The notes: generated from the letters alone by a model not told the origin. A DNA stretch of 64,000 bases from Botrimarina colliarenosi (GCF_007859955.1 NZ_SJPR01000003.1:417496-481495); one strand, 5' to 3'. Numbered from the stretch's first letter, positions 43,737-52,915 are shown. Numbers and translations are program-made.

Positions 43737-45359
43737 ATGCAAGAAAACTCCCACCACGATTCGAGACAGCCCGGCCGCGCGGCCCTGGGCGGCGTTTTGA
43801 TCGGGGGGGCCCTGACGGCTTTCGTGGTGCTCGCCGCGGCGGCCCCCCGTGTGGCGGGGCTGCTCGTCAGTTCGGCGGCGGTGGCGGTCCCCGCGACGCT
43901 CTTGGCGATGGCGTTCGGCACGCCGATCGCGTTGCTCATTGCGAAAACCGACGTGCCGGGCCGCCGCACGGCGCTCGTTCTCGTCGGCACGCTGCTGCTG
44001 CTTCCGCTCTATGTCATCGCTAGCGCCTGGATGGCCGCCCTGGGTGACCAAGGGGGAGCCCCGGCGCTGCTGACCGGCGACGGCCCGGCGGGGGGGTGGC
44101 TCGTCGGGTATAGCGGGGCGATCTTCCTGCACGCTGTCGTCGCGACGCCGTGGGCGACGCTGTTGGCGGTCGCCGCCCTCCGGTCGGTTGACCCCCGACT
44201 TGAGGAGGCGGCTCTGCTCGACGCCTCGGCGCGGCGCGTGCTTGGGACGGTGACGCTCCGCGGCGCCGCGCCCGCCCTGGCGGCGGCTGGCGTGTTGTTG
44301 GCGGTTCTCGCCGCGGCCGAGATGACCATGACCGACCTGCTGCAGGTCCGGACCTTCGCCGAGGAGGTTTACACCCAAGCCGCGGCGGGCGAGCTGCTCG
44401 ACCCCACCGCGAGCGGCACGTGGCGGTTGGCGGTCGGCGTGCTGACGCTCGGCCTCGTCGCGGCGGCGGCGACGCTCACGCTTGTGCGGCGGCTCAGACC
44501 GAGCGGAATGGCGCCATCCCGCCACCCGTGGCGGCTGGCCCTCGCAAGGCCACGCGTGGCCGCCGCGTGCTTGGCGATCATGGTCGGCCTCCTGACGCTG
44601 CTTCCGGTGGTGGCGCTCGCCTATCGGGCGGGTGGAATTGTCGTGCCCCAGGAAACGGGGCCGACGCGGAGTTGGTCCCTCACGAAGCTCGTCACCAGTG
44701 TCGGCTCGGCGCCGTGGCAACACCGCCGTGAGCTGATCGCCTCGACAGGGCTCGCGCTCACCGTTGCGACCACCGCCACGTTCGCCGCCGCCGCAATCGC
44801 CTGGTCGCTACGCGGCAGGCGATTGGCGGGCGACTTGGGAGGCGTCGGCCTAGCGATGCTGCTGGCTGTTCCGGGGCCGGTGATCGGGCTGGTCGTCATC
44901 CGGTTGCTGAACCAGCCGCTCGACTCGCCAATGGCGCTGCTGGGCGACCTCTACGGGACTTGGTTCGCCCCGTGGTTCGCCCAGATGGTTCGCATCACGC
45001 CAGCGATTGCGCTGTTGCTCTGGCCGGCGGCGCTCGCCGTGCCCGCTGAGTGGATCGACGCGGCGCGGATCGACGGGGCGGGTTCGTTTGCGCGATGGCG
45101 GTGGGTCGCGGCGCCGTCGATGGCGCCGGCGCTCGGGGCGGCTTGGCTGGCGGCCTTCGCGTTGTCACTCGGCGAGCTCTCGGCGACGGTGCTCGTTGTC
45201 CCGCCGGGGACGCCGCCCCTTTCGGTGCGGATGCTCTCGCTTTTGCACTATGGCGTCGAGGACCGGGTCGCGGCGCTCGGTCTGGTGCTGGTGCTGGGCT
45301 ATCTTGTGATCGCGGCAGCGGTCGGTCGGTTGCTGCCCCTCGGCCGTCGGGCGGGGTAA
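43737..45359 (+). CDS. Two-domain ABC transporter permease (FbpB / ThiP type)
   Basis: 540 aa, about 12 membrane helices in two homologous halves. Each half has an EAA loop: EEAALLDASARRVLGTVTLRGAAPALAA and IDAARIDGAGSFARWRWVAAPSMAPALGAA. This fused layout is typical of iron(III) (FbpB/SfuB) and thiamine (ThiP) permeases. Neither a cognate ATPase nor a periplasmic binding protein lies next to it, so substrate cannot be named. The following gene starts 52 bp after the stop. Confidence 0.85.
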   Translation: MQENSHHDSRQPGRAALGGVLIGGALTAFVVLAAAAPRVAGLLVSSAAVAVPATLLAMAFGTPIALLIAKTDVPGRRTALVLVGTLLLLPLYVIASAWMAALGDQGGAPALLTGDGPAGGWLVGYSGAIFLHAVVATPWATLLAVAALRSVDPRLEEAALLDASARRVLGTVTLRGAAPALAAAGVLLAVLAAAEMTMTDLLQVRTFAEEVYTQAAAGELLDPTASGTWRLAVGVLTLGLVAAAATLTLVRRLRPSGMAPSRHPWRLALARPRVAAACLAIMVGLLTLLPVVALAYRAGGIVVPQETGPTRSWSLTKLVTSVGSAPWQHRRELIASTGLALTVATTATFAAAAIAWSLRGRRLAGDLGGVGLAMLLAVPGPVIGLVVIRLLNQPLDSPMALLGDLYGTWFAPWFAQMVRITPAIALLLWPAALAVPAEWIDAARIDGAGSFARWRWVAAPSMAPALGAAWLAAFALSLGELSATVLVVPPGTPPLSVRMLSLLHYGVEDRVAALGLVLVLGYLVIAAAVGRLLPLGRRAG

Positions 45360-45411
45360 CATGCAGGGACGTTCGCCGATCACTCCTTCCCCGTCCCTCG
45401 CCGCGACGCCT

Positions 45412-48033
45412 ATGGCCCGCTACGCCGATCGACCCGCTTGGTGGCGCCGCATCGGTGGCATGGGAATCGTCTTGCTGGCCGCCTTCGTCGTGGTGCAGGC
45501 GCCGGGCTGCAGTTGCCGCACCGAGACCCCCGCCGAACGCACGGCTCGACTTGCCAAGGAAGAGGCGGAGCGGATCGCCAAGGAGGAGCAGCGTCTGGAG
45601 GAACAGCGTCGCCGCCAACCCGTGGTGCTCGAGCCGGCCCGGACGCTCCCGGCGAGCGACGGCGTGGCGTCGCTGTTCGCCAAGCCGGGTCACTGGAACG
45701 CCGTGCTGCAACCCGCCAAGGCGAACGCCAACGACTTCGACGGCGTCATCACCTACGAGGTGGTCGGCAAGGGCAACGCCTCGTTCGCGCCGCCCGGGAC
45801 GCCGCTGCGACTGGTGAGCCGCCGGCCGTTGGTCGTGGCGCGCGAGTCGCAAAAGACCGTCGACGCGCTCTTCTACTGCCCGCCTACCGATAACCGCACG
45901 CCGTACCTCCGCTCGATCGTCCGCGAACGCCGCAGCGGCGACGAGCAGCAGGACCTGACGCCGCCGCTGCGGCCGTTGGCGGACCATCAGTACCACTTTG
46001 TGGTCTTCGCCAAGGAGCCGGGACGCTACGCGTTCCTCGACTCGCTGGCGGCGGTCACCGCGAAGCTGCCGAACCGGATCAACACCTCGGCGATCGATGG
46101 CCCGACGGGCCGCGTCGACGCGGCGAAGAACTACCGGGTCGTCGCCGTGCCGGCCGACGTGTCGCCGGGCGAGGCGGCGCTGCCCGACAACCCACTCGCC
46201 TGGACGTCGATCGCCTACGTCGTCTGGGACGAAGTCGACCCCGAGACGCTACGGCCCGCGCAGCGCGACGCGCTGGTCGATTGGCTCAACTGGGGCGGCC
46301 AGCTCATCGTTAACGGACCCGACTCGCTCGACCTGTTGCGAGGAAGCTTCCTCGAGCCGCTGCTGCCGGCGACCTCCGATGGCGCCCGTGAGATTGAGCC
46401 CGACGAGCTCGAGAGAATGGAGAGCCGCTGGAGCGTCGGCACTCGGGGCCGGCCGCTGCTGAAGACCGGCGTTTGGACCGGCGTGCAACTCAACCCGGCC
46501 GACGGCTCGCGGTCGCTGCCGGGGCTCACCGACCTAGTGATCGAGCGCCGCATCGGCCGTGGTCGGGTGCTCGTCACCGCGATGCAGCTCGCCGATCGCC
46601 GGCTTATCAACTGGTCGGCCGGGGTCGACAACCTCTTCAACGCCGCGATCCTCCGCCGCCCGCCACGACGGTTCGTCCCCCGCGAGACCTTCACCGACAG
46701 CAACCGTCAGGAGGCCGCCGCCCTCTGGGCGGATGGCGATCCGCTCCGCGTCGACCCGCTGTTCAACACGGCATGGCGGGGGTTCGTCCGCGACACCCAC
46801 CGCGATCCCGACAATCTCGCCCTCCGTTTCCAAGACGAGGACGCCAACAACGGGCTGCCGCCGATGGCCACGGGGTTCCCGGGACAGCCCAACTTCCCTT
46901 CGCTGCCGTCGGCGTCCGCAGGAACGGGCGAGTTCCTTTCGCTCCAACCCGCACCGGTGTCGGGCGGTGCGGGGGCGATCAACGACTTCGGCGCCGTCGC
47001 CAGCGCCGTCCGCAAGACGCTCCGCGAGTCGGCCGGCGTCTCGGTCCCCGATTCCCGTTTCGTGATCGGCTGCCTCGCCGCCTATCTCTTCGTGTTGGTG
47101 CCCGCCAACTGGGGATTCTTCGTCGCCATCCGCCGGGTAGAACTCGCCTGGGCCGCGGCGCCGTTGATCGCGCTCGGCGCCGCCTGGGTCGTCGTGCAGC
47201 AGGCGCAGCTCGATATCGGCTTCGTCCGTTCACGGACCGAGATCGCGGTGCTCGAGCTGCAGCCCGACACGCCGCGTGGCCTGCTGACGCGGTTCACGGC
47301 GCTCTACACGTCGCTCTCGACAACCTACGAGATGGAGTTCGACAACCCGGCCGTCGCTACGCCGTTCCCTCGCAGCGCGCCCAACGAACAGACGACGCTG
47401 GGAGCCCCCGCGACGGTCGCCTACGAGCGGCAAGAAAAGACGCGGCTCCGTGACTTGGCCGTATCGTCGGCGACGACCGAGTTCGTCCGCAGCGAGGAGA
47501 TGATCGACATCGGCGCCGCCAGCGTCGCGGGATCGAGCGTCCCCGGCGCGATCCGCTTGGCGAAGGGACCGAACGGCGGCCCGCGGCTCGAGAACCGCAC
47601 CGCCTGGCGGCTCGAGGACGTGATGGTTGTCGGCCGGCCCGACGGGCTGCGCGGCGAGGCGCGGCTCGAGGGGTGCTGGCTCGGTGACTTAGAGCCTGGC
47701 GCCGTGGCGAACGTCGCCTTCCTGCCGGTCGATCGCGAAACGCCCGACTCTCTGCCATTCCCCCGCGAGCGCGCCGACGCCGCCAAGGTGCGTGGCGGCG
47801 ACGAGGCGACGCGGCTCGACCTCGATACGGTGATGAGCCTCGCGCTCGACGCCGTCCGCTACGAGCCGGGCGAACGCCGCGTGATCGCCCGGGTGTCGCA
47901 GGTGCTGCCGGGCCTGGCGATCGAGCCCTCGTCGTCGCAACAGAAGGGGGCGACCCTCGTCGTCGGCGCCCTCGGCTACGGCCCGCTGCCGATTCCCCTG
48001 GCCGACGCGAACGGCCCGCAAGACATCAACTGA
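45412..48033 (+). CDS. Large membrane protein, uncharacterised
   Basis: 873 aa. N-terminal membrane helix (GGMGIVLLAAFVVVQAPGC), a Glu/Arg-rich coiled stretch (RTARLAKEEAERIAKEEQRLEEQRRR), then a long soluble part. It includes AYVVWDEVDPETLRPAQRDALVDWLNWGGQLIVNGP, which is like the GATase1-type / DUF4350 strand-loop seen in ABC-associated auxiliary proteins. Two central helices (VIGCLAAYLFVLVPANWGFFVAI and WAAAPLIALGAAWVVVQQA) precede a C-terminal soluble domain. The start at 45412 keeps the membrane helix; an ATG at 45361 is possible. The following gene is an ABC ATPase, so a transport link is inferred only. Confidence 0.6.
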   Translation: MARYADRPAWWRRIGGMGIVLLAAFVVVQAPGCSCRTETPAERTARLAKEEAERIAKEEQRLEEQRRRQPVVLEPARTLPASDGVASLFAKPGHWNAVLQPAKANANDFDGVITYEVVGKGNASFAPPGTPLRLVSRRPLVVARESQKTVDALFYCPPTDNRTPYLRSIVRERRSGDEQQDLTPPLRPLADHQYHFVVFAKEPGRYAFLDSLAAVTAKLPNRINTSAIDGPTGRVDAAKNYRVVAVPADVSPGEAALPDNPLAWTSIAYVVWDEVDPETLRPAQRDALVDWLNWGGQLIVNGPDSLDLLRGSFLEPLLPATSDGAREIEPDELERMESRWSVGTRGRPLLKTGVWTGVQLNPADGSRSLPGLTDLVIERRIGRGRVLVTAMQLADRRLINWSAGVDNLFNAAILRRPPRRFVPRETFTDSNRQEAAALWADGDPLRVDPLFNTAWRGFVRDTHRDPDNLALRFQDEDANNGLPPMATGFPGQPNFPSLPSASAGTGEFLSLQPAPVSGGAGAINDFGAVASAVRKTLRESAGVSVPDSRFVIGCLAAYLFVLVPANWGFFVAIRRVELAWAAAPLIALGAAWVVVQQAQLDIGFVRSRTEIAVLELQPDTPRGLLTRFTALYTSLSTTYEMEFDNPAVATPFPRSAPNEQTTLGAPATVAYERQEKTRLRDLAVSSATTEFVRSEEMIDIGAASVAGSSVPGAIRLAKGPNGGPRLENRTAWRLEDVMVVGRPDGLRGEARLEGCWLGDLEPGAVANVAFLPVDRETPDSLPFPRERADAAKVRGGDEATRLDLDTVMSLALDAVRYEPGERRVIARVSQVLPGLAIEPSSSQQKGATLVVGALGYGPLPIPLADANGPQDIN

Positions 48034-48042
48034 AATCGGTTC

Positions 48043-48226
48043 ACCACGGAGAGGACAGAGAGCACCGAGAAGAAATCGAGCTAGCCCCAGAGGGGCGGCA
48101 GCAGGGATGCTCCGCCCCTCCGGGGCTGCTATGAAAAGACGAACTGCTTCCAGGGGCTTGCGCCCCTGGCTACGCGTTTTCGCCCCTCCGGGGCTTTCCT
48201 CGGTGTCCTCCGTGCTCTTCGTGGTT
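48043..48226. repeat. Nested inverted repeat 10
   Basis: Outer arms ACCACGGAGAGGACAGAGAG... (48043-48072) and ...CTCCGTGCTCTTCGTGGT (48197-48226). Inside are AGCCCCAGAGGGGCGG / CCGCCCCTCCGGGGCT and a small AGGGGCTTGCGCCCCT hairpin. It fills the spacer before the ABC ATPase gene and is the most complex of the set. Confidence 0.85.
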
Positions 48227-48242
48227 AGAAAAAATCGCCCGC

Positions 48243-49169
48243 ATGATTGAGATCCGTAATTTCGGCAAGCACTACGGCGACTTCGTCGCGGTCGAGAACC
48301 TCAACCTCAAGATTGGGGCGGGGGAGGTCTTTGGCTTTATCGGCCCCAACGGCGCCGGCAAGAGCACGACGATCCGCTTCCTCGCCACGCTGCTGCGGCC
48401 CACGCACGGCGAAGCGACCATCGCGGGCCACAATGTCACGGACGACCCGATCGCCGTGCGGCGCAGCATCGGTTACATGCCCGACATGTTCGGCGTGTAC
48501 GACGGCATGAAGGTGTGGGAGTTCCTCGACTTCTTCGCCGTCGCCTACGAGGTGCCCCGCAACCAACGCAAGGCGATCATCGGCGACGTGCTCGAGCTGC
48601 TCGACTTAACCCACAAGCGAGACGATTACGTCAACGGCCTGTCACGCGGCATGAAGCAGCGGCTTTGTCTGGCGAAGACCTTGGTGCACGACCCGCCGGT
48701 GCTGATCCTCGACGAGCCCGCCAGCGGACTCGACCCCCGCGCTCGGCTTGAGGTGAAGGCGCTGCTCAAGGAGCTGCGGAAGATGGGCAAGACGATCCTC
48801 ATTTCTAGCCACATCCTCACCGAGCTGGCCGACATCTGCACGAGCATCGGCATCATCGAGCGCGGCAAGCTGCTGCTGCACGGGCCGATCGAGAGCGTCT
48901 ATCGCAAGATCCAGCAGCACCGGCGGCTCGAGCTGCGCTTCGCGGGCGATCCAGCCCCGGGCGTCAGCCTGGTCCGCAGCGACCCGCACGTCCAGTCGAT
49001 GCAGGAAGGGCCGCGGGGCGTCACGATCGAGTACTCGGGCGGCGAGAACGAAGTCGCCCGGCTGCTGCACCAGCTCGTCGCGGGCAAGGTCGGCCTGCTG
49101 TCGTTCGCCGACAAGGAACCGACGCTTGAGGACGTGTTTATGATGGTCACGAAGGGGTTGGTGACTTGA
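48243..49169 (+). CDS. ABC transporter ATP-binding protein
   Basis: 308 aa, DRA/GldA-like ATPase. Walker A GPNGAGKST, Q-loop region GYMPDMFGVYDGMKV, ABC signature LSRGM, Walker B VLILDEPASGLD and the switch His in LISSHIL are all present. The C-terminal 80 residues (LELRFAGDPAPGVSLV ... EPTLEDVFMMVTKGL) are the usual extra domain of this class. The preceding large membrane protein may be its partner, but no ABC-2 permease lies downstream; an 88-nt hairpin follows instead. Confidence 0.92.
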   Translation: MIEIRNFGKHYGDFVAVENLNLKIGAGEVFGFIGPNGAGKSTTIRFLATLLRPTHGEATIAGHNVTDDPIAVRRSIGYMPDMFGVYDGMKVWEFLDFFAVAYEVPRNQRKAIIGDVLELLDLTHKRDDYVNGLSRGMKQRLCLAKTLVHDPPVLILDEPASGLDPRARLEVKALLKELRKMGKTILISSHILTELADICTSIGIIERGKLLLHGPIESVYRKIQQHRRLELRFAGDPAPGVSLVRSDPHVQSMQEGPRGVTIEYSGGENEVARLLHQLVAGKVGLLSFADKEPTLEDVFMMVTKGLVT

Positions 49170-49218
49170 TTGGCGGCGCTGAACTCGTGCAGTGGGGATG
49201 GTGAACGGGGTGTGGCGC

Positions 49219-49305
49219 GACTCCCGGCGCTGGCGCTTAGGGCTCCCGCCCATGAGTTGGTTCGCCAAACGCGGGGCGGGAGCCCTCAGCGCCAGCGCCG
49301 GGAGT
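49219..49305. repeat. 88-nt inverted-repeat element, copy B (inverted)
   Basis: Same arms as copy A at 38603-38690 (left arm 49219-49251, right arm 49274-49305, one base change). The 22-nt loop 49252-49273 is the exact reverse complement of copy A's loop, so the element sits in the opposite orientation. Located just after the ABC ATPase stop codon. Confidence 0.95.
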
Positions 49306-49380
49306 GAACCCTCTTCCCGCTCGAGAGATTCCCCCCCTCGCAATCTCCTGGGGGACGGCGGCACGGTTTACTGTCCGCGG

Positions 49381-50013
49381 TCACTTAGACTCTTGAATCC
49401 AAACGAGGACGCCGTCGGTTGGCTCGGGGTTCGTTTGGGTCTCGCCGGGTTTTGGCGAAAGGGCGTCACGATACGAGAGCAGGATGTAGGGGGCCTTAGC
49501 CGGCCTAGCTAGTGTGCTCGACGACCCAGCAACCTTCTTCGAAACGCCGCCGCGTTTGTCCAGCCATGCGGTGTTCTTGCCGGATGCCTCGGCAACGAAA
49601 TCGAAGTTTTGGCGCCCCTCGGTTTCAGAATACAGGCCGACTCCCCACTCGCCATTCTCTTTGACTAGCGAAACGCTGAGGAGGGACTCGCCGGGTGGCA
49701 AGTCGCAGAACATCTTGTCGGGCACATTCTCCGGCAGGCCGTTCATAGGGATATCGTCGAAAGCCAGACGAAGCCGGAACTGGCGATCCTTTGGCAGATG
49801 GATCCGCCAGCGCCAGCTTTTCCTCCCGAATCCAGGGATCGAGATCGCATTGATCTTGTTTGCATCTGAAATGCTCAGGTAGCGCATTTCGTTGCGATAC
49901 GACTCGAGCTGACTTGACTTATCGGCAAGCTCTCTTTGCGTGACGGCTAGGGTAACTACCAAGGCGACGATCGTGGTGAGCACCAGCAGAGTTTTGAGCG
50001 AAAACTTTGGCAC
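49381..50013 (-). CDS. Membrane-anchored hypothetical protein (planctomycete FSLKTLLVLTT leader)
   Basis: 210 aa. N-terminal anchor FSLKTLLVLTTIVALVVTLAV, then a short coiled segment (RELADKSSQLESYRNEMRYL) and a mostly beta-strand soluble part (SWRWRIHLPKDRQFRLRLAFDDIP; ESLLSVSLVKENGEWGVGLY). The leader is a recurring planctomycete pattern for proteins of unknown function. Base composition is visibly AT-richer than the flanking genes. Confidence 0.65.
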   Translation of the reverse strand: MPKFSLKTLLVLTTIVALVVTLAVTQRELADKSSQLESYRNEMRYLSISDANKINAISIPGFGRKSWRWRIHLPKDRQFRLRLAFDDIPMNGLPENVPDKMFCDLPPGESLLSVSLVKENGEWGVGLYSETEGRQNFDFVAEASGKNTAWLDKRGGVSKKVAGSSSTLARPAKAPYILLSYRDALSPKPGETQTNPEPTDGVLVWIQESK

Positions 50014-50069
50014 GCCATGCCCTTGGATGCACGAATTCGATCAGGTCAGGCTACGCTCAACGCTTCTGC

Positions 50070-50504
50070 TTAGGACTTAGCTTCGCTAAGAAACTCCGCA
50101 AGGCCATTCCATTCCTGATCCTCATATTCTTGAATCTCGATTGGATAAGGATCATGGCCAGTCAAATCGTCGTTCAGCGACTGTAGAAACTGACTGATGT
50201 CAGAGGTGTAGTATCGCCATTCCTTCTCGCCACCTCCGGTAATCGAGACCGCTTGGTAGGCGACTCCGCGGTGTTCAGTGCCTGACTCAAGAGCGTCTTC
50301 CAGTATGTTCATCTGAGAATGAACGTCACTTTCGGGCATTCCAGATGGTGTCGGTGAGTACTTCCAGGAGACAATAATCAACCGCGAAAAGAGTTCACGA
50401 TCAGCTTGCGATGGCATTGAACTACGCATGCGGACAACGACAGGATTGCCATCTATTTCGCCTTCGGCAACCGTCCAGTCATCGTTTGGGAAGATGGGAC
50501 TCAT
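50070..50504 (-). CDS. DUF695-like protein
   Basis: 144 aa. MSPIFPNDDWTVAEGEIDGNPVVVRMR and the later RGVAYQAVSITGGGEKEWRYYTSD resemble the DUF695 family, sometimes found near restriction or toxin-like genes but of unknown function. Soluble, acidic. Start 50504 opens the domain; an upstream ATG (50531) is less likely. Like its neighbour it is AT-richer than the rest of the window. Confidence 0.7.
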   Translation of the reverse strand: MSPIFPNDDWTVAEGEIDGNPVVVRMRSSMPSQADRELFSRLIIVSWKYSPTPSGMPESDVHSQMNILEDALESGTEHRGVAYQAVSITGGGEKEWRYYTSDISQFLQSLNDDLTGHDPYPIEIQEYEDQEWNGLAEFLSEAKS

Positions 50505-50562
50505 GCGATACGCTCCGCTGCTACACTCCACCCTGGATAGGTGACCTCTCGGTGAAGACCCG

Positions 50563-51708
50563 CTAAACGCCCGCCGTGATCTTCTCGCCGAGCGTAAACC
50601 CGTCCGCCGTGCGGTCGACCTTCCGATAGAGCGTGTCGCGCTCGATCGGGTCGCGGCCCGCTTCGCGGATTACGGCTTCGATGTCGGCGACGCTCATCAC
50701 CTCGGGCGTCGTGGCGCCGGCGTCGTGGTAGATCAGCTCGTGGCGGACGGTGCCGTCGATGTCGTCGGCGCCGTAGGCGAGGGCGAGCTGCGCCGTGCCG
50801 ATGCCGAGCATGATCCAGTACGCCTTGATGTGGTCGACGTTGTCGAGCATCAGCCGCGCGACCGCCATCTGTCGCAGATCCATCAGGGCCGTTGGCTTCT
50901 TGATGTGGTTGTCGATGCCGAGCTTGTTGTTCTCGGGGTGGAACGCCAGGGGGATGTAGGTCTGGAGGCCGCCGGTCTCGTCTTGCAGTTCGCGAAGACG
51001 GATGAGGTGGTCGATGCGGTGCCGCGCCTCCTCGATGTGGCCGTAGAGCATCGTGCAGTTCGATCGCAGGCCAAGCTCGTGGGCGGTGCGGTGGGTCTCG
51101 AACCAGCGGCGCGTGTCGGCCTTGTGCTCGCAGATCTGCCGGCGGATCTCCGGATGAAAAATCTCGGCGCCGCCGCCGGGGAGCGACCCGAGGCCCGCTT
51201 CGATCTGGTCCTCGAGGACCCAGCGGATCGGCTTCTTGGTGAGCCGCGAGAACCAGTCGATTTCGACGGGGGTCCACGCCTTGAGATGGAGCGTCGGGTA
51301 GTTGTCGTGCAGCAGGCTGATCACCTTGCGGTACCAGTCGTACTTCGCTTGGTGGTGGAGGCCGCCGACGATGTGCATCTCGGTGCAGCCGTTGGCGACC
51401 GCCTCGGCGCCGCGCTCGAGGATCGCGTCGTCCTGCATCCAGTAGCCCTTCGCCTCGCGGAGGTCGCTGCGGAACGCACAGAACGAGCACCGGTAAACGC
51501 AGATGTTGGTCGCGTTGAGGTGCGTGTTGATGTTGTAGTAGCCGGCGTTGCCGTTCTTGCGCTCGCGGACGAGGTTCGCCAGCTCGCCCACCTCGGGCAG
51601 CGGCGCCTCGGGCGACTCGAGCACGAGGCCGTCGTCGAAGGAGAGCCGTTCGCCGGCTTCGACCTTCTCGCGGATGGGGGCCAGGATCTCGGAAGATGTT
51701 CGCAGCAT
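50563..51708 (-). CDS. mqnE: Aminofutalosine synthase (radical SAM)
   Basis: 381 aa. Radical SAM enzyme of the futalosine menaquinone pathway that joins chorismate-derived enolpyruvyl-benzoate to SAM's adenosyl radical. The Fe-S motif C70-x3-C74-x2-C77 (NICVYRCSFCAFRSD) is intact, as are MHIVGGLHHQAKYDWY, EDQIEAGLGSLPGGGAEIF and YIPLAFHPENNKLG. Closest to MqnE rather than MqnC by overall motif order. A hairpin repeat lies upstream, then the UbiA-type prenyltransferase on the same strand. Confidence 0.93.
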   Translation of the reverse strand: MLRTSSEILAPIREKVEAGERLSFDDGLVLESPEAPLPEVGELANLVRERKNGNAGYYNINTHLNATNICVYRCSFCAFRSDLREAKGYWMQDDAILERGAEAVANGCTEMHIVGGLHHQAKYDWYRKVISLLHDNYPTLHLKAWTPVEIDWFSRLTKKPIRWVLEDQIEAGLGSLPGGGAEIFHPEIRRQICEHKADTRRWFETHRTAHELGLRSNCTMLYGHIEEARHRIDHLIRLRELQDETGGLQTYIPLAFHPENNKLGIDNHIKKPTALMDLRQMAVARLMLDNVDHIKAYWIMLGIGTAQLALAYGADDIDGTVRHELIYHDAGATTPEVMSVADIEAVIREAGRDPIERDTLYRKVDRTADGFTLGEKITAGV

Positions 51709-51730
51709 TTATTCTTGTTCGTTTGAAGTC

Positions 51731-51797
51731 TCGCGCAGAGACGCGGAGACGCAGAGGTTTGAGCAATCTTTCTCTGTGTCTCCGCGTCTCTGCGCGA
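51731..51797. repeat. Intergenic inverted repeat 11 (26-bp arms)
   Basis: Arms 51731-51756 (TCGCGCAGAGACGCGGAGAC...) and 51772-51797 are reverse complements with one mismatch over 26 nt; loop 15 nt. Located in the gap between mqnE and the UbiA-type prenyltransferase gene. Confidence 0.95.
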
Positions 51798-51808
51798 TTC
51801 CTAATCTC

Positions 51809-52909
51809 TCACAGCAGCAGATCGAAAACACCAACCGCGAGCAGCCCAATGCTGATCACGGCGTTGACGTGGAAGAACGCCAGGTTGACGCGTTCCAGGT
51901 TTTCGGGCCGGACGAGGGCGTGCTCATAAATGAGCAGCCCCGCGACGGCCACAACGCCCCCCCAGTAGACCACGCCGAAGGGCGGGTAGACCAGCGGCAG
52001 CAGGGCCAGCAGCACGACCGCCACGGCGTGGCTGGCGGCCGCCAGCCGCAGGGCGCCGCGAATCCCCAGCCGGGAGGGGATACTCCGCAGGCCGACCGAT
52101 TTGTCGTACTCGTAGTCCTGGCAGGCGTAGAGGATGTCGAACCCGCCGACCCACGCCGCGACAGCCCCCCCCAGCACCAACGCCGGGAGCAGGTCCATGG
52201 GGTTGGCAATTACTTCCTGACCCCGGATGGCGATCCAGGCCGCCACTGGCGAGAGCCCCAACGCCGCGCCGAGCCAGTAGTGGGCCAGCGAGGTGAACCG
52301 CTTCGCGTAGCTGTAGCCGCAGAGCCAGAGGAGCACCGGCAAGCTCAGCGCGAGCGGCAGCCAGTTCGGCAGGAACAGCAGCGTGCTGGCGACGAAGCCG
52401 AGCGAACTGAGCACGGTGAATGTCACGACGGTCCCGACACTCAGCGTCCCGGCCGGTAAGTGGCGACCCGCAGTGCGGGGGTTCTTGGCGTCGATTTTTC
52501 GATCGACGAGCCGGTTGAAGGCCATCGCGGCCGAGCGGGCGAAGACCATGCAAATCAGGATGCCAAGGAGTTGCCCGCCGAAAGAAGGGGAGAACTCGAT
52601 CTGGGCGTCATAAGCGGCGTAACGCTGCGGCATACCCGATGGAGAGCCGAAGAGCAGGTCGCCAAGCCAATTGGGCAGTTGAATTGTCCCCGTCGAGTTG
52701 GGCGCTCCCCCAGGAGAAATCCAGTAGTAGTGGTGCTCATACAGGACGGGATCGCCACCAACCGGTGACCTCGTCGAGACGGTCGGCCCGAAAGATTGCG
52801 CCTCGATCGTCCAAGCCATCAACGCCGCGAGCAGTGCGAACGGCAACGCGAACAGCGTGTGGCTGAACCGGATGAGCGACAGCAGGTGGCGGATCGTCTG
52901 GAGCATCAC
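51809..52909 (-). CDS. mqnP: UbiA-type prenyltransferase for menaquinone (MqnP-like)
   Basis: 366 aa, longer than the usual 290. Polytopic membrane enzyme that attaches the polyprenyl chain. Aspartate motifs are present: NRLVDRKIDAKNPRTAGR (residues 132-149) and CQDYEYDKSVGLRSIPSRLG. The first motif lies about 60 residues later than in typical UbiA because of an insertion between helix 1 and helix 2 (about residues 38-110: EAQSFGPTVSTRSP onward, polar with aromatic residues). The neighbourhood of mqnE, ubiX and ubiE supports naphthoate-type rather than ubiquinone precursor use. The second ATG (52906) is equally possible as start. Confidence 0.88.
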   Translation of the reverse strand: MMLQTIRHLLSLIRFSHTLFALPFALLAALMAWTIEAQSFGPTVSTRSPVGGDPVLYEHHYYWISPGGAPNSTGTIQLPNWLGDLLFGSPSGMPQRYAAYDAQIEFSPSFGGQLLGILICMVFARSAAMAFNRLVDRKIDAKNPRTAGRHLPAGTLSVGTVVTFTVLSSLGFVASTLLFLPNWLPLALSLPVLLWLCGYSYAKRFTSLAHYWLGAALGLSPVAAWIAIRGQEVIANPMDLLPALVLGGAVAAWVGGFDILYACQDYEYDKSVGLRSIPSRLGIRGALRLAAASHAVAVVLLALLPLVYPPFGVVYWGGVVAVAGLLIYEHALVRPENLERVNLAFFHVNAVISIGLLAVGVFDLLL

Positions 52910-52915
52910 AGTGCC

